A stretch of 64,000 bases of DNA from Tabrizicola oligotrophica (GTDB lineage: Bacteria; Pseudomonadota; Alphaproteobacteria; Rhodobacterales; Rhodobacteraceae). Within the stretch, counting starts at the first letter, position 1. Every line of letters starts with the position of its first letter. A program made the position numbers and the translations under genes. The notes under the pieces were generated by a model, which was not told where the DNA came from, ran no database searches, and worked only from the letters and a program-made list of their open reading frames with translations. Below, piece after piece: positions 60,854-64,000 of this stretch. The stretch spans positions 1 to 64,000 of the forward strand of contig NZ_JAAIVJ010000005.1 of the NCBI RefSeq assembly GCF_011008935.1, given 5' to 3'.

Positions 60854-61996
60854 ATGTATGACCTGCTACTGAAGGGCGGCCGGGTGATCGACCCGGATCA
60901 GGGCCTTGATGCAACGATGGATGTGGCCTTTGCCGGGGGCAAGGTTGCGGCGCTTGGCGCCGATCTGGGACAGGCAGCGCGCGAGCTGCGCCATGTCGCC
61001 GGGCGCATCGTGACACCTGGCCTGATCGACATGCACAGCCATGTCTACTGGGGCGGCACCTCGCTGGGGGTTGATGCCGAAACCATCGCCAAACGCAGTG
61101 GCACCACCACCTTTGTCGATGCCGGTAGCGCCGGGGCTGGCAATTTCGCCGGTCTGCGCAAGTTCATCGTCGAGCCGGCCGCGCCGCGGATCCTCGCCTA
61201 TCTGAACATCTCGTTCCCCGGCATCTTCGCCTTTTCGAAGAACGTCATGATGGGCGAATGCGAGGATCTGCGGCTCTTGGACAGCCGCGAATGTCTGGCC
61301 TTGGCGGAACAGCATCTTGACCTGATCGTCGGGATCAAGGCCCGGGTCGGCGCACGGGCAGGAGGAAGCTCCGGCCTTGCGCCGCTCCTGCTGGCCATCG
61401 AGGTGGCCGAAGAGCTGGACCTGCCGGTCATGGCCCATATCGACTTTCCGCCGCCCGGCCGGAAAGAGGTGCTGGACGCGCTGCGCCCCGGCGATGTGCT
61501 GACCCATTGCTTCCGCCCTTTCCCCAACGCCCCCGTCACCCGTGGCAACCGCATCCGCGAGGACATCCTTGAGGCGCACCGCCGCGGCATCATCTTTGAC
61601 ATTGGCCACGGCTTTGGCGGATTTGCCTTCAAGTCCGCCCGCCCGATGCTGGCCGAGGGCATTCTGCCCGATGTGATCTCGTCCGATGTGCATGTGCTGT
61701 GCTGCGACGGCCCGGCACATGACGTGCTGGCGGTGATGTCGAAATTCATGGCGCTGGGCATGTCGTTGACCGAAGTGATCCGCGCCACCACCCAGAACCC
61801 CGCGCGCGCCCTGCGCCGGCCCGAGCTTGGTAGCCTGAAGCCCGGCACCCCCGGCGATGCGACCGTGCTGGAACTGGCCGAGGGTCGGTTCGAACATGTG
61901 GATGTGTCGGGCGAGGTGATCGTGGCCGAAACCGGCCTTGTCAGCCGCGGCATGGTGCTGCGCGGCAAATGGTGGTCCGAGGGCGGCGAGGGTTGA
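60854..61996 (+). CDS. amidohydrolase/deacetylase (Atu3266-like)
   Basis: 380 residues: LLLKGGRVIDPDQGLDATMDVA, GLIDMHSHVYWGGTSLGVD (metal HxH), GIKARVG (bridging Lys), MAHIDFPP, LTHCFRPFPN (His), SSDVHV (Asp), TTQNPARALRRPELGSLKPGTPGDATV. Same subgroup as Atu3266, described as hydrolysing acetyl-(R)-mandelate, so a deacylase of an O- or N-acyl 2-hydroxyacid/amino acid is plausible. GGAGAA is upstream. Same operon as the aldehyde dehydrogenase. Confidence 0.87.
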   Translation: MYDLLLKGGRVIDPDQGLDATMDVAFAGGKVAALGADLGQAARELRHVAGRIVTPGLIDMHSHVYWGGTSLGVDAETIAKRSGTTTFVDAGSAGAGNFAGLRKFIVEPAAPRILAYLNISFPGIFAFSKNVMMGECEDLRLLDSRECLALAEQHLDLIVGIKARVGARAGGSSGLAPLLLAIEVAEELDLPVMAHIDFPPPGRKEVLDALRPGDVLTHCFRPFPNAPVTRGNRIREDILEAHRRGIIFDIGHGFGGFAFKSARPMLAEGILPDVISSDVHVLCCDGPAHDVLAVMSKFMALGMSLTEVIRATTQNPARALRRPELGSLKPGTPGDATVLELAEGRFEHVDVSGEVIVAETGLVSRGMVLRGKWWSEGGEG

Positions 61997-62016
61997 TTCC
62001 CCCGCCGCCGGGGCGG

Positions 62017-62799
62017 TCACAGGCAGGTATAGCCGCCGTCGATCACCAGCCCTGCTCCAGTCATGTAGCGGGCGGCGTCACTGGCCAGATAGACCGCCAA
62101 CGGCCCCAGATCGCCGGGGTCGCCCAGCTTGCCCAAGGGAATGGTCTGGACATAGGCCTCGATGATCGCGGGGTTCTTTTCGGCCCAGATCCGGTTCGGT
62201 TCGGTGGCAAAGATGCCGGGGCAGAGCGCATTCACGGTGATGCCGTGTTTCGCCCAGTCGACGGCCAGAGACCGGGTCAGCATCAGCACGCCCGCCTTGG
62301 CGGCTTCGTAATGCCGCCCCTGGATGTTGCGCCCGGCCACCAGCGCGTTGATCGAGGCGAGATTGATGATCCGGCCGCCCGTTGCGCGCTGGATCATCGC
62401 GCCGCCCATGTGCTTGCAGCACAGGAAGGTCGAGGTCAGGTTCAGATCCAGAAGCTGATGCCACTGATCCAGCGGCATCTCCTCGAGCCCGAGGTTCACC
62501 CGTCGGCCGCCGATGTTGTTGACCAGAATGTCGAAACATCCGGTCTCCTCCAGCGCGCGCGTGCAGGCGGCCTCGCAGGTGGCCGGGTCGGCCATGTCGG
62601 CCACAAGGGTCGTCACCCGGCGACCCAGCGTCCGGATGTCGGCGGCGGTCTGTTCCAGGCTTTCGGCGCTGCGCGCCGCCATGGTTATGTCGGCCCCGGC
62701 TTCGGCCAGCGCCAGGGCGATCTCGCGCCCCAGCCCCCGGCTGCCTCCGGTTATGAATGCGGTCTTTCCTTCAAGGCGAAGGCGATCGAATACGCCCAT
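62017..62799 (-). CDS. short-chain dehydrogenase/reductase
   Basis: 260 residues: ITGGSRGLGREIALAL, NNIGGRRVN, LASINALVAGRNIQGRHYEAAKAG (catalytic Ser, Tyr, Lys), LCPGIFATEPN. It resembles gluconate 5-dehydrogenase-type SDRs. It lies downstream of the DSD1-type gene on the same strand (33-base gap) and converges with the amidohydrolase. Confidence 0.88.
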   Translation of the reverse strand: MGVFDRLRLEGKTAFITGGSRGLGREIALALAEAGADITMAARSAESLEQTAADIRTLGRRVTTLVADMADPATCEAACTRALEETGCFDILVNNIGGRRVNLGLEEMPLDQWHQLLDLNLTSTFLCCKHMGGAMIQRATGGRIINLASINALVAGRNIQGRHYEAAKAGVLMLTRSLAVDWAKHGITVNALCPGIFATEPNRIWAEKNPAIIEAYVQTIPLGKLGDPGDLGPLAVYLASDAARYMTGAGLVIDGGYTCL

Positions 62800-62832
62800 G
62801 TCTGACTCTCCTGCTAGTGGGGTTGGGGCGAC

Positions 62833-63978
62833 TTACCAGCCGTTGACGCGCGGCCAGAAATCGCCCACGCGCCGCGGATCGGCGGGATCAAGCACGCGGT
62901 AGCCGTCATACATCGCTGCCGTCATGCAGACGTGGTTGGGCAGCACCCGCACCCGAGCCCCCACCGGCAACTGATCGAAGGGGAACGCACCGTCGCTGAC
63001 CAGCATCCCGTGTTCCTGATAGACATGGCCGACCCGCACCCGCCCGATGCGCCGCGCGCCGCTTTCATCCATGACCATGCCAAATCCGATGTCTTCGGCC
63101 AGGCCGGGCGCGCCGGTGCTGCGGTCTTTCGACAGGGCAAGCCCACCGGCGTCGATCAGGGCCGCGTCAAGGTCGGGGCGGTGGCCGATCACGGTGGCCA
63201 GCACCGAGACCGCGATGTCCTCAAGCCCATGCGAGCCGATCTCGTGCTGGAACACATCGCCGAACATGTAGACGCCACAGCGCATTTCGGTCAGGTCCGC
63301 ATGTGAAAGGCCATGTGTCGCCGTCGGGGTGGAGCCGACGCTGACCACCTCGCAGGGCAGGCCGGCCGCGCGCAACTGCGCGGCGGCGGTGACGGCGGCA
63401 CGGCGCTCCTGCTCCGCCACCTCGCGCAGGGCTTCGAGGCTGCGGCAGAGATAGGAATTGCCGGCATGGGTCAGAACGCCCGCCAGCCTTGTGCCGGGCA
63501 GATCGTGCAGCGCCCGACCCAGATCGACGACGGAAGCGCTGCCCGCCGTCAGGCCGCCGCGGCGCTCGCCCGAGTCAAGCTCGATCATCAGATCGACTAC
63601 GACGCCCTCGGCAACGGCGCGGCGGCTAATGGCCTCGGCCATGGTCAGGCTGTCGGTAATGCCGCCGATCCGCACGCCGCGCCGCATCAGCCGGGCGACG
63701 CGGGGCAGCTTTTCCGGCACCAGACTGACGGCATAGGTGATGTCGTCAATGCCGTGGTCGGCGAAATACTCCGCCTCCTTCAGAGTAGAGACCGTGATCC
63801 CGCCAAAGTTCCCGGCCAGCGCAATGCGGGCCACGTCAATGGATTTCGCCGACTTCATGTGCGGCCGAAGCCGAAGCCCGCTGGCGGCAAACCTTGCGGT
63901 CATCCGGGCTGCGTTCTGCTCCAGCTTTTCCCGATCGAGGATCAGGCTCGGGGTTTCAAGGCTGGCAAGAGTGGTCAT
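62833..63978 (-). CDS. DSD1/D-threonine aldolase family PLP enzyme
   Basis: 381 residues. Alanine-racemase-type N-terminal barrel: ETPSLILDREKLEQN, RLRPHMKSAKS (PLP Lys), GSTPTATHG and MRCGVYMFGD. C-terminal D-serine-dehydratase-like domain with VLPNHVCMT (metal His349 and Cys351). The family includes D-threonine aldolase, D-serine dehydratase and beta-hydroxyaspartate aldolase BhcC. It would split or dehydrate a beta-hydroxy amino acid. The start at 63978 lies 22 bases from the window edge, so promoter and neighbours are unseen. Confidence 0.88.
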   Translation of the reverse strand: MTTLASLETPSLILDREKLEQNAARMTARFAASGLRLRPHMKSAKSIDVARIALAGNFGGITVSTLKEAEYFADHGIDDITYAVSLVPEKLPRVARLMRRGVRIGGITDSLTMAEAISRRAVAEGVVVDLMIELDSGERRGGLTAGSASVVDLGRALHDLPGTRLAGVLTHAGNSYLCRSLEALREVAEQERRAAVTAAAQLRAAGLPCEVVSVGSTPTATHGLSHADLTEMRCGVYMFGDVFQHEIGSHGLEDIAVSVLATVIGHRPDLDAALIDAGGLALSKDRSTGAPGLAEDIGFGMVMDESGARRIGRVRVGHVYQEHGMLVSDGAFPFDQLPVGARVRVLPNHVCMTAAMYDGYRVLDPADPRRVGDFWPRVNGW

Positions 63979-64000
63979 CGCGGGCTCCGGCGAGGAATGA

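Noticed and set aside
1-64000. CRISPR arrays, rRNA genes, complete prophage or insertion sequences
   Set aside because: No regularly spaced direct repeats, no rRNA sequence and no transposase or integrase were seen.

Overview
The window looks like chromosomal DNA of a Rhodobacterales (Rhodobacteraceae-type) alphaproteobacterium. Supporting signs are the GC-rich sequence, the cytochrome aa3 operon order ctaC-ctaB-small ORF-ctaG-ctaE followed by surf1 and thrC, the riboflavin operon ribE-ribB-ribH-nusB, and a tRNA-His with A73 and no encoded G-1, which is typical of Alphaproteobacteria. I see no complete prophage, insertion sequence, CRISPR array or rRNA.

Layout. 1-1131: an N-terminally incomplete GIY-YIG/DUF4357 protein next to the 3' side of tRNA-Ser. 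1277-6728: a secreted protein, then a minus-strand capsule set (KpsS-like, Wza/KpsD-like, KpsC-like) with a 15-bp perfect inverted repeat at the last junction. 6894-10230: riboflavin genes plus an unknown ORF, ending in nusB. 10323-12956: small genes, mmcB and tRNA-His. 13093-16969: tex and tldD, convergent. 17152-27202: aa3 oxidase biogenesis, surf1, thrC, an M16 protease, an acetyltransferase, an MBL-fold protein and a GlcD-like oxidase.

27335-38034 is accessory-looking. A cytochrome P450 with a GcoA (CYP255)-type I-helix signature sits with a DUF2478 gene, divergent from a capsule-type protein. Next comes an eight-gene minus-strand operon (ureohydrolase, two SDRs, a NodB/PuuE-like deacetylase, a 56-residue membrane peptide, an NCS1 permease and a GMC oxidoreductase) divergent from a LysR regulator. 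38183-48644 is mostly housekeeping (yciB, ftsY, xseA, purD), with an AlkB-like hydroxylase followed by two tandem secreted paralogues.

49087-63978 is a large catabolic locus: a complete carbohydrate-type ABC importer, an epimerase, an unknown CxC-containing protein, SDRs, an ornithine cyclodeaminase-family reductase resembling the BhcD iminosuccinate reductase, an M81 peptidase, an aldehyde dehydrogenase, an Atu3266-like amidohydrolase and a DSD1/D-threonine-aldolase-family PLP enzyme. My inference is uptake and breakdown of an acylated, hydroxylated amino-acid-like or amino-sugar-like compound. No regulator gene lies inside this locus, but two perfect palindromes mark probable operators. This locus and the ureohydrolase operon are the best candidates for undescribed pathways.
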